Positions 32,809 to 41,289 of a DNA stretch of 47,286 bases are shown piece by piece. Position numbers and translations under genes: made by a program. Positions within the stretch are counted from its first letter, which is position 1. Every line of letters starts with the position of its first letter. Below the pieces are notes generated by a model. It was not told the DNA's origin, made no database searches, and saw only the letters and a program-made list of their open reading frames with translations. The stretch is from an uncultured Collinsella sp. (GTDB lineage Bacteria; Actinomycetota; Coriobacteriia; Coriobacteriales; Coriobacteriaceae), in the NCBI GenBank assembly GCA_902494715.1, contig CABUUJ010000008.1, positions 1 to 47,286 on the forward strand, written 5' to 3'.

Positions 32809-33522
32809 GTGCCGAACTCTGCCGTAAAACCGCTCATCTTGGTCGTTGAGGACGACCCCGCCGTCCGCAATCTTATCGTTGCCGCGCTCGAGGCGCACGG
32901 CTTGCGCCATATGGCTGTGGAGACCGCCCATGCCGCCATCGCCGCCGCCTCATCGCAGGCACCGAGCATTGTGCTGCTCGATCTGGGCCTGCCCGATATG
33001 GACGGCGTCAAGGTGGTGGAATCGGTGCGCGCATGGTCGGGCATGCCGATCATCGTGGTCTCGGCGCGCAGCGAGGACGCGGACAAGATTCGCGCGCTCG
33101 ATGCCGGCGCCGACGACTATCTGACCAAGCCGTTTTCGGTCGAGGAGTTGCTCGCGCGTATTCGCACGACGCTCAGGCGCCTCTCGTATGCGCAGATTGG
33201 CATGGGTGCGTCCGAGGGCTCGTTCGATACCGGTGAGCTGCATATCGATTTTGATGCCGGCATCGCCACGATGGATGGCGAGGAGTTGCACCTGACGCCG
33301 ATCGAGTACAAGTTGCTGTGCCTGTTGGCCCATAACGCCGACAAGGTGCTGACGCACCAGTTTATCCTGCACGAGATTTGGGGCACGGCGACTAAGAGCG
33401 ACCTGGCGAGCCTGCGTGTCTTTATGGGCACGCTGCGTAAGAAGATCGAGTCCGACCCCGCACATCCGCGCTATATCCAGACGCACGTGGGCATCGGCTA
33501 CCGACTGGTCACCCAGGGATAG
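32809..33522 (+). CDS. kdpE: KdpE-like OmpR-family response regulator
   Basis: 237-aa response regulator. The receiver domain has acidic EDD at 14-16, phosphoacceptor Asp58 (IVLLDLGLPDMDG), VVSARSED and Lys in DYLTKPF. The C-terminal winged helix is of OmpR/PhoB type: LHLTPIEYKLLCLLAHNADKV, ILHEIWG, LRVFMGTLRKKIE and YIQTHVGIGYRLV. The sequence, particularly the WG...LRVFMGTLRKKIE region, is KdpE-like. The start is GTG 32809 with AAGGAG seven bases upstream, four bases after the kinase stop. It is the phosphorylation partner of the preceding kinase. Palindromic repeat copy 2 follows. Confidence 0.9.
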   Translation: MPNSAVKPLILVVEDDPAVRNLIVAALEAHGLRHMAVETAHAAIAAASSQAPSIVLLDLGLPDMDGVKVVESVRAWSGMPIIVVSARSEDADKIRALDAGADDYLTKPFSVEELLARIRTTLRRLSYAQIGMGASEGSFDTGELHIDFDAGIATMDGEELHLTPIEYKLLCLLAHNADKVLTHQFILHEIWGTATKSDLASLRVFMGTLRKKIESDPAHPRYIQTHVGIGYRLVTQG

Positions 33523-33547
33523 GCCGGCATCCGCCATCCCACTATGA

Positions 33548-33611
33548 GTTGCGGTGAAATAGTTCCTGTTTGGGCCTTTACCAGGCTTTTTAGGAACTAT
33601 TCCACCGCAAC
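33548..33611. repeat. Dispersed palindromic repeat, copy 2
   Basis: GTTGCGGTGAAATAGTTCC (33548) and GGAACTATTCCACCGCAAC (33593) pair with one mismatch; the arms are the same as at 14418-14482, and the loop starts TGTTTGG in both. It lies between convergent genes and overlaps no coding sequence. Confidence 0.75.
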
Positions 33612-33615
33612 TTTG

Positions 33616-36153
33616 TTATTTGCCCTTGGGCTTGCTGGCGTAGAACTTCTTCTTTTTGGGCTTACCGGCGGGGGAGGGGCTGCCGGTGACGTGCGGCTTG
33701 CCGTCGCCGGCGTGCACATGGCCAGGCACTGCCGCGCGAGGCTTGCGCGCCTCAGGGTTGCGCAGCTCCTCGGTTCGCTCGGCAATCTCCTCGGCGCTAA
33801 AGCCGACTTCGGCCATGGCGTCCTCGATGGGCAGGCGGTGCACGATATAGCAGTGGTGCACTTTCTGGTTGCGCGCGAAATCCTCGGGGATGGTCTGCGC
33901 CGTTATGTCCTGTAGCACCACGCCCGCGCGTGCGAGCTTGCGCGTCTCGGGGCGGAAGCCGCGCAGGTTGCAGCTAAAGATGGCGTGCCCGCCCTGTGCG
34001 AGCAGGCGCGATACGCCGGCCAAAAGCTCAACATGATCGCGCTGGACATCCCAGGTACGGCGGCCCATCTTGGACGAGTTCGAAAACGTGGGCGGGTCGA
34101 CAAAGATCAGGTCCCAGCGGTTGCGCGTCTGGCGCTGGTCGCGAATCCAGGCGAGCACGTCGTCGCGCACAAAGTGATGCTGCGGACCCACAAAGCCGTT
34201 CTGGCGCATGTTGCGCTCGGCCCAGTCCAGGTAGGTGTTGGAAAGGTCGACCGTCACGGTCTCCTCGACGCCGCCGTCTGCCGCATAGCAGGTGGCGGTG
34301 CCGGTGTAGGCGAACAGGTTGAGGAAGCGGCGCGCCTGCTTGGCGTGCTCGCGCACCAGGTTGCGGGTGACGCGGTGGTCCAGGAAGATGCCCACATCCA
34401 GGTAGTCGTCAAAGTTGACGGCAAAGGTAAGGCCGCCCTCTTCGATGAGCGGGAGGTGACGGTGCGCGATGTTGGCGCGCTCTCTCGAGCCGCCCTTGCC
34501 AGCTCCCTGCTTGCCGTACTGCGAGCCGCCGCGCGAACGCATGCGGGCCTTGGCGTGCACGTGCTCGACCGGAACATCCAGGATGCGCGGCGCGATGGCC
34601 AAGATGTCGAGCATGCGGGCCTGGGCCAGCGCGGGGTCGATGGTCTTGGGCGCGGCGTATTCGGCGATGACGAGCCAGCGGCCCGGCGTCTGCGGGCAGC
34701 CCTCGTACAGGTCGATGGCGGCGGAGTAGTCGGGTAGGTCGGCATCGTAGACGCGGTAGCAGCTCACTCCCTCGCGCTTGGCCCACTTGCGACGCAGGCG
34801 GGCGTTCTTGCGTAGGCGGTTGGCGAACTGCTCCGACTCGGGGATGAGCACGGGCAGCGGCTTGCTGTCGCCTAGGTCGAGCGTGGCGGCGGGCTCGGGC
34901 ATGGGGGCGTCGGCGGCTTCGTCTTGGGCATCTGCGTTGGTCGCAGCCTCAAATGCCACGGCGGCGTGGTTGAGCGACGACCAGACTTCGACGGTCGCCT
35001 CCTCGTTATTGGGCATGACGGCGATGGAGCGCGCGGGCTCGGCATGGAGCGCGCGGGCCATCAGTCCGTCGCGGGTGAGCGCGGCGACCGGCGCCGAAGC
35101 GAGTTCGGGCGCGCGGTGCAGCTCGCCGACCAGCGTCATGGCGTCGTGCATGAGCGAAAGCGGGGTCTCGGTCGTATCCGCGACCACGGCGGCACCGGCG
35201 ACGGCGCCCGCGTGGTCCAGTACGGTGGCGGACTTGGCAGCGCAAAAATCGACAAAGCGCTTGTAGCCGGCACACTTAACCATACGCTCAGCGGTCTTGC
35301 GTGCGGCGGGGTCAACATCTACGGCAACAATGCGCGCCTGGCGCTCGCGTGCTGCCGTCTCGCGCTCGCGCGCCTCGGCACGCAGCCGCTCCCACAGGTC
35401 GGCATCATGCAGCTGCCAGCCCTCAAAGCCCCAGCGCTCGCGGGCGGCGCCCGGAGCGCGGTCGGTCAGAATATTCACGGCTTCCAGCAGCAGGCCGCCG
35501 CCGGCGCACGAGGCGTCGATCAACGTGGGTAGAGCCTCGTTCTCGTAGTCGTCGGCCGTCAGCTCGCGCTCGCACAGCGCGGTCCAGCCGATCTGCGCCA
35601 ACACCAGGGCGGCGTAGTCGGGGCGTAGCACGTGCGTGCCCTCGCCAGCGCGGGTCGCCGCGGGCGGTAGACGCTTGAACAGCGGGTCGCCTGAAAGGTC
35701 TAGGCTGATGCTCGCGCGACGTTGGCGCAGCGAAAGCAGCAGGTGAACGTCGGGATCGGCGGCATCGACGTCGGCGCGGCGACCCGTGGCCTCGGCCAGG
35801 CGATCGCACAGCGCGTCCTTGGCGCGCAGAGCAGAGAAGCGCGTGTTGCGCAGCTGCTCGGTCACGCCGCGGGCGGTGATGGCGATGGTGGCGCCGGGGC
35901 GGACGTTATTCTCCCAGGCGATGTCGTAAACGCCGTCGTACAGCTCATCGGCATCCTGCGCCTCAAAGCGCCCAAGCACCACAAACACGCGGCTGGCCAG
36001 GCGCGACCACAGACAGGTGCGGTAGCCTTCTTCGAGCTCGCCCTCAAACGTAGCGCGGCCCTTCAGGCGGCGGACATGCGAAAGTCCGAGCCGTTTAAGC
36101 TCGTCGGCGAGTGCGGACTCAAAGCCCTCGGGGCAGCTTGCATAAAATTCCAT
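33616..36153 (-). CDS. RlmKL-type bifunctional 23S rRNA methyltransferase with degenerate N-terminal site
   Basis: 845-aa protein with the RlmL-RlmK layout. Residues 1-~160 hold a ferredoxin-like and THUMP region (MEFYASCPEGFESALADELK). A first Rossmann methyltransferase domain follows (~170-350) and, after a low-complexity linker, a second domain (~470-800). The C-terminal RlmK part (m7G2069) keeps FLNLFAYTGTATCYAADGG (about residue 609) and VDPPTFSNSSKM (about 683). In the N-terminal RlmL part (m2G2445) the SAM loop reads DASCAGGGLLLEA rather than DPFCGSGT. The NPPYG catalytic motif is replaced by ADTTET (about 321), so that activity is probably lost. The tail is basic and Lys-rich. ATG 36153 follows GAGAGGT. 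It is monocistronic. Confidence 0.88.
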   Translation of the reverse strand: MEFYASCPEGFESALADELKRLGLSHVRRLKGRATFEGELEEGYRTCLWSRLASRVFVVLGRFEAQDADELYDGVYDIAWENNVRPGATIAITARGVTEQLRNTRFSALRAKDALCDRLAEATGRRADVDAADPDVHLLLSLRQRRASISLDLSGDPLFKRLPPAATRAGEGTHVLRPDYAALVLAQIGWTALCERELTADDYENEALPTLIDASCAGGGLLLEAVNILTDRAPGAARERWGFEGWQLHDADLWERLRAEARERETAARERQARIVAVDVDPAARKTAERMVKCAGYKRFVDFCAAKSATVLDHAGAVAGAAVVADTTETPLSLMHDAMTLVGELHRAPELASAPVAALTRDGLMARALHAEPARSIAVMPNNEEATVEVWSSLNHAAVAFEAATNADAQDEAADAPMPEPAATLDLGDSKPLPVLIPESEQFANRLRKNARLRRKWAKREGVSCYRVYDADLPDYSAAIDLYEGCPQTPGRWLVIAEYAAPKTIDPALAQARMLDILAIAPRILDVPVEHVHAKARMRSRGGSQYGKQGAGKGGSRERANIAHRHLPLIEEGGLTFAVNFDDYLDVGIFLDHRVTRNLVREHAKQARRFLNLFAYTGTATCYAADGGVEETVTVDLSNTYLDWAERNMRQNGFVGPQHHFVRDDVLAWIRDQRQTRNRWDLIFVDPPTFSNSSKMGRRTWDVQRDHVELLAGVSRLLAQGGHAIFSCNLRGFRPETRKLARAGVVLQDITAQTIPEDFARNQKVHHCYIVHRLPIEDAMAEVGFSAEEIAERTEELRNPEARKPRAAVPGHVHAGDGKPHVTGSPSPAGKPKKKKFYASKPKGK

Positions 36154-36404
36154 GGGTGACCTCTCTGATTGCGTCGCTCCATTATATGATGGATGCTTCG
36201 TTTGCCATCGCCCCCGAAAGGAACCCATATGATTGATGCGTGCTCCTTGATTCCCATTTTCATTGCAACAGCCTCAGGACTCGGGGCCTCGCACAGGCTC
36301 CCGCCGCCTTACGGAACTGAAAGCTGGGCGTGGGGCAAATCCATGGCACGTGACCTGCGATTGCTCGGCCATAGATGGCGTAATCGAGGCCAAGGGAGGG
36401 CATC

Positions 36405-36554
36405 ATGCGCAAGGGAAACGAGAGCTGGTTCTGGCACGCGAACGACATGGTGGTGGCGGGCGACATGAACCTCGTGGTCCGTGTCCTGTGGGCCGCGCTC
36501 ATCGTGGGCATCGGCGTCGCGACGATGGCCACGCTCTGGATCGTCACGAGGTAG
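36405..36554 (+). CDS. Small membrane protein, 49 aa
   Basis: Short gene with a good ribosome binding site (GGGAGGGC, five bases before ATG 36405). It encodes MRKGNESWFWHANDMVVAGD followed by one hydrophobic helix (VVRVLWAALIVGIGVATMAT) and LWIVTR. Function not recognised. It lies between the rRNA methyltransferase promoter region and the convergent HAD gene, at the left edge of the carbohydrate island. The 175 bases before it (36229-36404) hold an overlapping frame starting ATGATTGATGCG after AAAGGAACCC, which reads like the beginning of a disrupted gene; I cannot identify it. Confidence 0.5.
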   Translation: MRKGNESWFWHANDMVVAGDMNLVVRVLWAALIVGIGVATMATLWIVTR

Positions 36555-36606
36555 CGCGCCACGAACGGATGACGAGGCACGCGGCGCATGCCACGCTGGC
36601 GGAACC

Positions 36607-37434
36607 CTAGCCTCGCTGCTGGACAATCTGTTCGATGAGCTTCGCGACGGAGTCCTCGGCTGCGTCCCCGATCAGGTGATGGGCCGCGGCCTTCGCCTCT
36701 GGCATCGCGCCCGCGACTGCGTAGGAGTTCGGCACCTTTTCGAGGAGCGTCACGTCGTTTTCCGAGTCTCCGATAAAAGCGACCTCGTCCAGCGTGACCC
36801 CAAGGCTGCCGAGAAGCGCGTCGAGTCCGTTTACCTTGCTCCAGCCAGCCGGAACAACATCGAGGAAGAATGGGACGGGCGAGGGGAAATCAAGCTCTGG
36901 GCAGGCTTCCTTGCATCGACTCCGAACGACTTCCGTCGGGGCGGAGCTGACGTTGACGAAGATGCCGGCGGTGATGACGTCACGGTTCGTGGGCACGTCT
37001 CCGAGCGCCATGTCTCTTCCGGAGTCCTTAACGATTTCCAGGGCGAATTCGTCGCCAGGCTCGACGGCGCAGAGGAACTGCTCGCAGCGTTTGCCTGTCT
37101 CATCGACATCGGCGACTAGCCAGAGTGACGTCCCCGCGTAGGGGCGTACGGCGCTATCGAGCTTGACGAGGGCCTCCGTCGAGAGCGTCTTTTTGAACAC
37201 GAGTTCGCCGCTGGAGAAGACCTTCTTTCCGTTGGCCATGATGCCGGTCGAGAAACAGCGCGCGTCGCCGTCAAAGGCATCGGCCAGGTCGGCGTAGTCG
37301 CGGCCGCTTGCGGGGCCGAACGCGATGCCCGCATCAAGCGCCGAAAGAATCGCGCTGTGCGTGCGCTCCGATACGACCCTTGAGCCAAACGGCAGCAGGG
37401 TCCCGTCCATGTCTGCGAGGATGAGCTTTATCAA
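36607..37434 (-). CDS. Cof-type HAD family hydrolase
   Basis: 275-aa sugar-phosphate phosphatase of the HAD superfamily, type IIB cap. Motif I is DMDGTLL with nucleophile Asp8 and acid/base Asp10; motif II is near GPASGRDY; the Lys of motif III is in SKVNGLDALLG; motif IV GDSENDVTLLE binds Mg. The cap lies between about residues 85 and 190. The start is TTG 37434, preceded by GGGAGGACCCC; the frame has no better start. It lies 49 bases downstream of the RpiR regulator on the same strand, so they form an operon. It probably dephosphorylates a phosphosugar from the PTS pathway encoded divergently. Confidence 0.87.
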   Translation of the reverse strand: MIKLILADMDGTLLPFGSRVVSERTHSAILSALDAGIAFGPASGRDYADLADAFDGDARCFSTGIMANGKKVFSSGELVFKKTLSTEALVKLDSAVRPYAGTSLWLVADVDETGKRCEQFLCAVEPGDEFALEIVKDSGRDMALGDVPTNRDVITAGIFVNVSSAPTEVVRSRCKEACPELDFPSPVPFFLDVVPAGWSKVNGLDALLGSLGVTLDEVAFIGDSENDVTLLEKVPNSYAVAGAMPEAKAAAHHLIGDAAEDSVAKLIEQIVQQRG

Positions 37435-37483
37435 GGGGTCCTCCCGTTTCGGTCTGGGCGTCGGTGCGCCGGTGTGCGTCGTC

Positions 37484-38347
37484 CTAGCTGTATTGCCTGT
37501 CTCCCAAGAGATTCTTCGAGATGATCCTGTTAAACTCTACCGGGTCATCCCAGCAAGAGGTCAGGAAGAGGAACAGCAGCTCGATGACGAAGTTGATCGA
37601 GCTGTGCGAGAAGGCGACCTCGGTTCCGGTGATGGCCTGATCTCGCGAGATGGCTCGGATGATATACGTGGCACGCTTCGCGAGCGGCGTATCTGGGTTG
37701 TCTGTGATCATGATGATGGGGGTGTTCGAATCCTCGGCAGAGTCGAATATGTTGACGAGGCGCTTCGAGTATCCGGACGTCGAAATGACGAGCAGGATGT
37801 CATTCTCCTTGAGGCTGGTTGCGGCGGAGACCATGGCATCGGTGGTACTGGGGCAAAACGCCCTGACTCCAACCTGTGAGAGTTTGAACGCCGCGTTTAC
37901 GCCCATGCTAATCGAGTTGCCGACGCCCGCAATCAGGACGAGGTTGGCGTTGTGGAGCAGATTGACGACTGCCGAAAAGTCATCGGAGTCAATGAGCGAG
38001 GCGGTTTGGGAGAGCTCCTTGACCTTGTGAGAAAGGACGTACTTAATGGAGCCCTCGACGTCGTCCAGAGTAACCTTGCCGCCCGTGGCCTTTTCCTCGC
38101 CGGAGGCCCTGCTGATGGATATGCCGAGCGCCAGACGCATGTCCGAATAGGTTCGGTAGTCAAGCGTCCTTGCGAACCTCGAAACAGACGCCGGTGACGT
38201 ACCGGTTTCTGCGGCGAGTTCGCGGACGGTCATCGTTGCGACGTCCGACGGGTGGTCGAGCACATACGTTGCGATTGCCTTCTCCGAGGGGGATAGGCTG
38301 CTCATGACTGCGCAGATGTGGCTGAGCACATCCCCTGTCTTATCCAT
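37484..38347 (-). CDS. RpiR/MurR family transcriptional regulator with SIS domain
   Basis: 287-aa regulator. The N-terminal HTH_6 (residues ~1-75: LSPSEKAIATYVLDHPSDVA, LAAETGTSPASVSRFARTL) binds DNA. The C-terminal SIS domain (~120-260) binds phosphosugars: LIAGVGNSISMGVNAAFKL, LLVISTSGYSKRLVNIFDSA and PIIMITDNPDTPLAKRA. ATG 38347 follows AAGGAGT. It is transcribed divergently from the MFS/PTS genes across a ~300-base gap containing TGAAA/TTTCA palindromes, so it very likely senses a phosphorylated sugar of the pathway and controls both directions. It probably also controls its own operon with the HAD phosphatase. Confidence 0.9.
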   Translation of the reverse strand: MDKTGDVLSHICAVMSSLSPSEKAIATYVLDHPSDVATMTVRELAAETGTSPASVSRFARTLDYRTYSDMRLALGISISRASGEEKATGGKVTLDDVEGSIKYVLSHKVKELSQTASLIDSDDFSAVVNLLHNANLVLIAGVGNSISMGVNAAFKLSQVGVRAFCPSTTDAMVSAATSLKENDILLVISTSGYSKRLVNIFDSAEDSNTPIIMITDNPDTPLAKRATYIIRAISRDQAITGTEVAFSHSSINFVIELLFLFLTSCWDDPVEFNRIISKNLLGDRQYS

Positions 38348-38420
38348 GGTTACTCCTTGGCCCTAGTTTGCTTTGTATCTTAGGTCAAGAGAGGTGAAAA
38401 TAAAGCAAAATGTTTCATCA

Positions 38421-38465
38421 GCGGTGAAATAGCGTTTCACCGCTGATTTCCTACCGTTCACGGTA
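38421..38465. promoter_or_regulatory. Candidate RpiR operators in the divergent promoter region
   Basis: GCGGTGAAA-TAGCG-TTTCACCGC (38421-38443) is a perfect 9-bp palindrome; TACCGT-TC-ACGGTA (38452-38465) is a second one. Further TGAAAC/GTTTCA half-sites occur at 38517, 38540 and 38578. RpiR proteins often bind TGAAA-type palindromes, so these are plausible operators for the adjacent regulator. The rest of 38348-38647 shows no gene. Confidence 0.6.
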
Positions 38466-38647
38466 AATCGGTGCTTCCCCGGCGCAATCTCATCTTGAGC
38501 TGCTATCTTATGAGCCGTGAAACAACGGCACGAAAACGATGAAACAACAGAACATTGTTCCAACGCCTCACAACTTCGTTTCACGCTAGATGGCGAATCA
38601 CTTCGAAGCCCAGACAGGCACCCGGCGAGCAAGAAGGGAGAAACACG

Positions 38648-39850
38648 ATGCACAACGCCAGGACAAACGCAAGCATGACTTCGCTGTTCTTCGCGAACGT
38701 CCTCTACTGGGTCTGCGCGGGCGTGTACTCGCCGTTCCTCTCCGCTCACTACACGAGCCTCGGCCTCAGTGCAGCCCGGACCGGCATCCTCCTCGCGGCG
38801 ACCCCGGTGTGTGCGCTCGCCATCCAGCCGCTCTGGTCGACGATCGCCGACAAGCTCGGGCGCCGCCGCGCGGTCATCGTGATCCTCTGCCTTGCGGCGG
38901 CGGTACTCGCTCCGCTGTATTACCTGGCGTCGACGTTCGTCCCGGTCCTTCTCGTAACCTTTGCGTTCTCGGCGTTTTTCTCGGGGCTCCTGCCCCTGAG
39001 CGACTCCCTCGTCATCGAGCTCGCGGATCGCTCTGGCCTGGACTTTTCTCGCATACGTATGGGTGGCACCATCGGCTACGCCGTCGTCGTCCTGATCGTC
39101 GGTCGGCTGCTCGACATGGCTCCTCAAATCCAGTTCGCGGTGGTCTCCGCCGCGCTGGTGGTCTTCGCGGCTCACATGTGGCGCCTCCCCGAGGCGGGAA
39201 TTCGCGCCAATGCCGCGGACGATCCCAAGGTCTCCCACGGAAAGGGCCTCCTCTCGCTGTTCACCAGCAATGAGATCGCCTTCGTCTTGGTCTTCGCATT
39301 CATCAGTTCGGCCGCGATTGGCTTCATCGGGGCGTTCTTGGGCCGCTACGCGGTCGAGCTTGGCGAGGGTCAGAACCTCGTGGGCGTCCTGAGTGCGGTC
39401 TCCGCTGCGAGCGAGATCCCCATCCTGCTCGTTTCCTCCAAGCTGGTCAGGCGCTTCGGCGAGATGAACCTCCTGATCTTTTCCTGCTTCATGGCGGCGC
39501 TCAGGCTCGTGCTCGTGGGCACCGGCATCGTCCCGGTCATGATCTGCGGCCAGCTGCTGCAGAGCGTGAGTTACATGACCGTCTACTACTCCTGCGTTAC
39601 CTACATTGCCAACCACACTTACGAGGATTGTCGCGCTCGAGGTCAGAGCGCCTTCGCGATGGTTCAGAGCGGTCTGTCCGTCGTGGTTGCGAACCTGTTT
39701 GGCGGTTGGGCGTGCGACACGCTCGGCACGCACGCGGGTTTTCTGGCCTTCGCCCTCGCTTCAACGATTGCTGCGGTCGTTGCTCTTGTGGCGTACGTAC
39801 TGTGGCGTCGAAGCGCAGCGCCACAGCCTGAGGGCCAGTCGGCCGCATAG
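38648..39850 (+). CDS. MFS transporter
   Basis: 400-aa major facilitator with twelve hydrophobic segments, related to the 3-phenylpropionate/nucleoside/lactose permease-like group (MFS_1-like): LFFANVLYWVCAGVYSPFLS at helix 1, the loop 2-3 motif IADKLGRRRAVIV, SDSLVIELADRSGLDFSRIR near the fourth helix, and a matching second half (QSVSYMTVYYSCVTYIANHT). ATG 38648 follows AAGGGAG by eight bases. It is first in the rightward gene cluster, so it may import a precursor or export a product of the PTS pathway. The 114-base gap to the aldolase gene has no terminator, so read-through is possible. Confidence 0.88.
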   Translation: MHNARTNASMTSLFFANVLYWVCAGVYSPFLSAHYTSLGLSAARTGILLAATPVCALAIQPLWSTIADKLGRRRAVIVILCLAAAVLAPLYYLASTFVPVLLVTFAFSAFFSGLLPLSDSLVIELADRSGLDFSRIRMGGTIGYAVVVLIVGRLLDMAPQIQFAVVSAALVVFAAHMWRLPEAGIRANAADDPKVSHGKGLLSLFTSNEIAFVLVFAFISSAAIGFIGAFLGRYAVELGEGQNLVGVLSAVSAASEIPILLVSSKLVRRFGEMNLLIFSCFMAALRLVLVGTGIVPVMICGQLLQSVSYMTVYYSCVTYIANHTYEDCRARGQSAFAMVQSGLSVVVANLFGGWACDTLGTHAGFLAFALASTIAAVVALVAYVLWRRSAAPQPEGQSAA

Positions 39851-39964
39851 GCTCCACCGCGTTTTGCAAGCGCCTGCCTGCCTCGCGCTTCTCTTCGTGT
39901 TCAACCAGCTGACGAGCTGAGAACTGTCCAATCCAATGGTTATCCAAGTGAAAGGAAGACAAAG

Positions 39965-40819
39965 ATGTCTCTCATCAAGGTCAACGAGCTTCTTCAACAT
40001 GCGACCGAGCACCACTATGGCGTGCCCGCGATCAACGTCATCAACACGGAGACCATCCGTTATGCGATCCAGGCCGCCGAGGATGAGCACATGCCTATCA
40101 TCATCCAGTACTGGCCCGGCTTCGAGGACCACTGTGCCCTCGACATCATCGCCTTCGCCGCCCGCTATTACGCCGAGCGCGCGAGCGTGCCCGTCGCCGT
40201 CCACCAGGATCACTCCGCTGGTTACGAGATCGCCGTCAAGGGCGTCAAGGCCGGTTTCCCCTCCGTCATGGTCGACGGCTCCTCGCTTCCCTATGAGGAG
40301 AACTTCCAGCTCACGAAGGACGTCGTCCAGGTCGCCAAGATCTTCGACGTTGACATCGAGGCCGAGCTCGGCCACGTCGGCAACGGCTCCGACGCCAACG
40401 ACTTCGTGAACAGCGACCACTATACCGACCCGAACCTCGCCGAGGAGTTCGTCGAGGGCACCGGCTGCGGTTCGCTCGCTATCGCCGTTGGCAACGCCCA
40501 CGGCCCCTACGTCAAGGTCCCGAACCTCGACATGGAGCGCATCAAGGCCTGCAGGGAGGCCGTCAGCGTCCCCCTCGTCATGCACGGATGCTCCGACATC
40601 CCCGACGAGCAGCTCCAGGAGGCCGTGAACCTCGGCATGAGCAAGTTCAACATCGCCACGGAGTACTTCCGCTCCATGTACCGCGCCTTCGAGAAAGACA
40701 TCAACTCCGGCAAGAACGACGGCAACGGCGTTGGCCTCCTGATGGACGCCGCCCCTGACATGCGCGCGTTCGTCGCCAGCAAGATCCAGCTTCTGAACCC
40801 TAACCACTATTCGCTCTAG
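39965..40819 (+). CDS. Class II fructose/tagatose-bisphosphate-type aldolase
   Basis: 284-aa zinc-dependent class II aldolase (FbaA/GatY/KbaY family), cleaving a ketose (bis)phosphate to dihydroxyacetone phosphate and an aldehyde. Expected motifs are present in variant form: AVHQDHS (zinc His region, usually HLDHG), DIEAELGHVGNGSDAND (catalytic Glu and zinc), and MHGCSDIPDEQ (usually HGGSGIPDE) followed by GMSKFNIATEY. These deviations suggest a substrate other than fructose-1,6-bisphosphate. ATG 39965 follows AAGGAAG. It is ten bases ahead of the PTS EIIA gene, in one operon with the PTS, so it likely splits the PTS product after phosphorylation. Confidence 0.87.
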   Translation: MSLIKVNELLQHATEHHYGVPAINVINTETIRYAIQAAEDEHMPIIIQYWPGFEDHCALDIIAFAARYYAERASVPVAVHQDHSAGYEIAVKGVKAGFPSVMVDGSSLPYEENFQLTKDVVQVAKIFDVDIEAELGHVGNGSDANDFVNSDHYTDPNLAEEFVEGTGCGSLAIAVGNAHGPYVKVPNLDMERIKACREAVSVPLVMHGCSDIPDEQLQEAVNLGMSKFNIATEYFRSMYRAFEKDINSGKNDGNGVGLLMDAAPDMRAFVASKIQLLNPNHYSL

Positions 40820-40829
40820 GAGAGACTCG

Positions 40830-41258
40830 ATGAAGAAAGTTCTTGTCGCGTCGCACGGCCACCTCGCAAGCGGAATCAGGAGCTCGATCGAGATCCTGAC
40901 CGGCATGGCGGACATGGTGGAAGCAGTTGACTGCTACGTGGACGACTCCGATTTCACCCCTCGCATCCAGGCCTTTATTGACTCGGTGGACCCTGAGGAC
41001 GAGGCCGTCATCTTCACCGACATCTACGGTGGCTCCGTCTTCCAGAAGGTCGTCCTCATGGAGCCGGAGAAGCGCGGGATCGTCCACGTCACCGGTATGA
41101 ACCTCGGCCTCGTGATCGAGACGCTTCTCGGCGCCGAGCCGGTCACGGCAGATTCGATCAAGCAGAGCGTCGAGTTGGCGAGGGCGACGATGCAGGTCGT
41201 CGAGCCTCCGAGCAAGGCCGCGGACAATGAGGGGTCCGACGGAGACTTCTTCGATTAG
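40830..41258 (+). CDS. PTS mannose-type EIIA component
   Basis: 142-aa EIIA of the mannose/fructose/sorbose family. The phosphorylated His is His9 in VLVASHGHLASGIRSS; the central IFTDIYGGSVFQ and the VTGMNLGLVIE region fit the EIIA-Man fold. It receives phosphate from HPr and passes it to EIIB, encoded next. The C-terminus is acidic (DNEGSDGDFFD). ATG 40830 follows GGAGAG. The four PTS genes follow in the order A, B, C, D with short gaps. Confidence 0.92.
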   Translation: MKKVLVASHGHLASGIRSSIEILTGMADMVEAVDCYVDDSDFTPRIQAFIDSVDPEDEAVIFTDIYGGSVFQKVVLMEPEKRGIVHVTGMNLGLVIETLLGAEPVTADSIKQSVELARATMQVVEPPSKAADNEGSDGDFFD

Positions 41259-41289
41259 AGAGCACTAACAAGCAGGGAGAGAGGAAACA

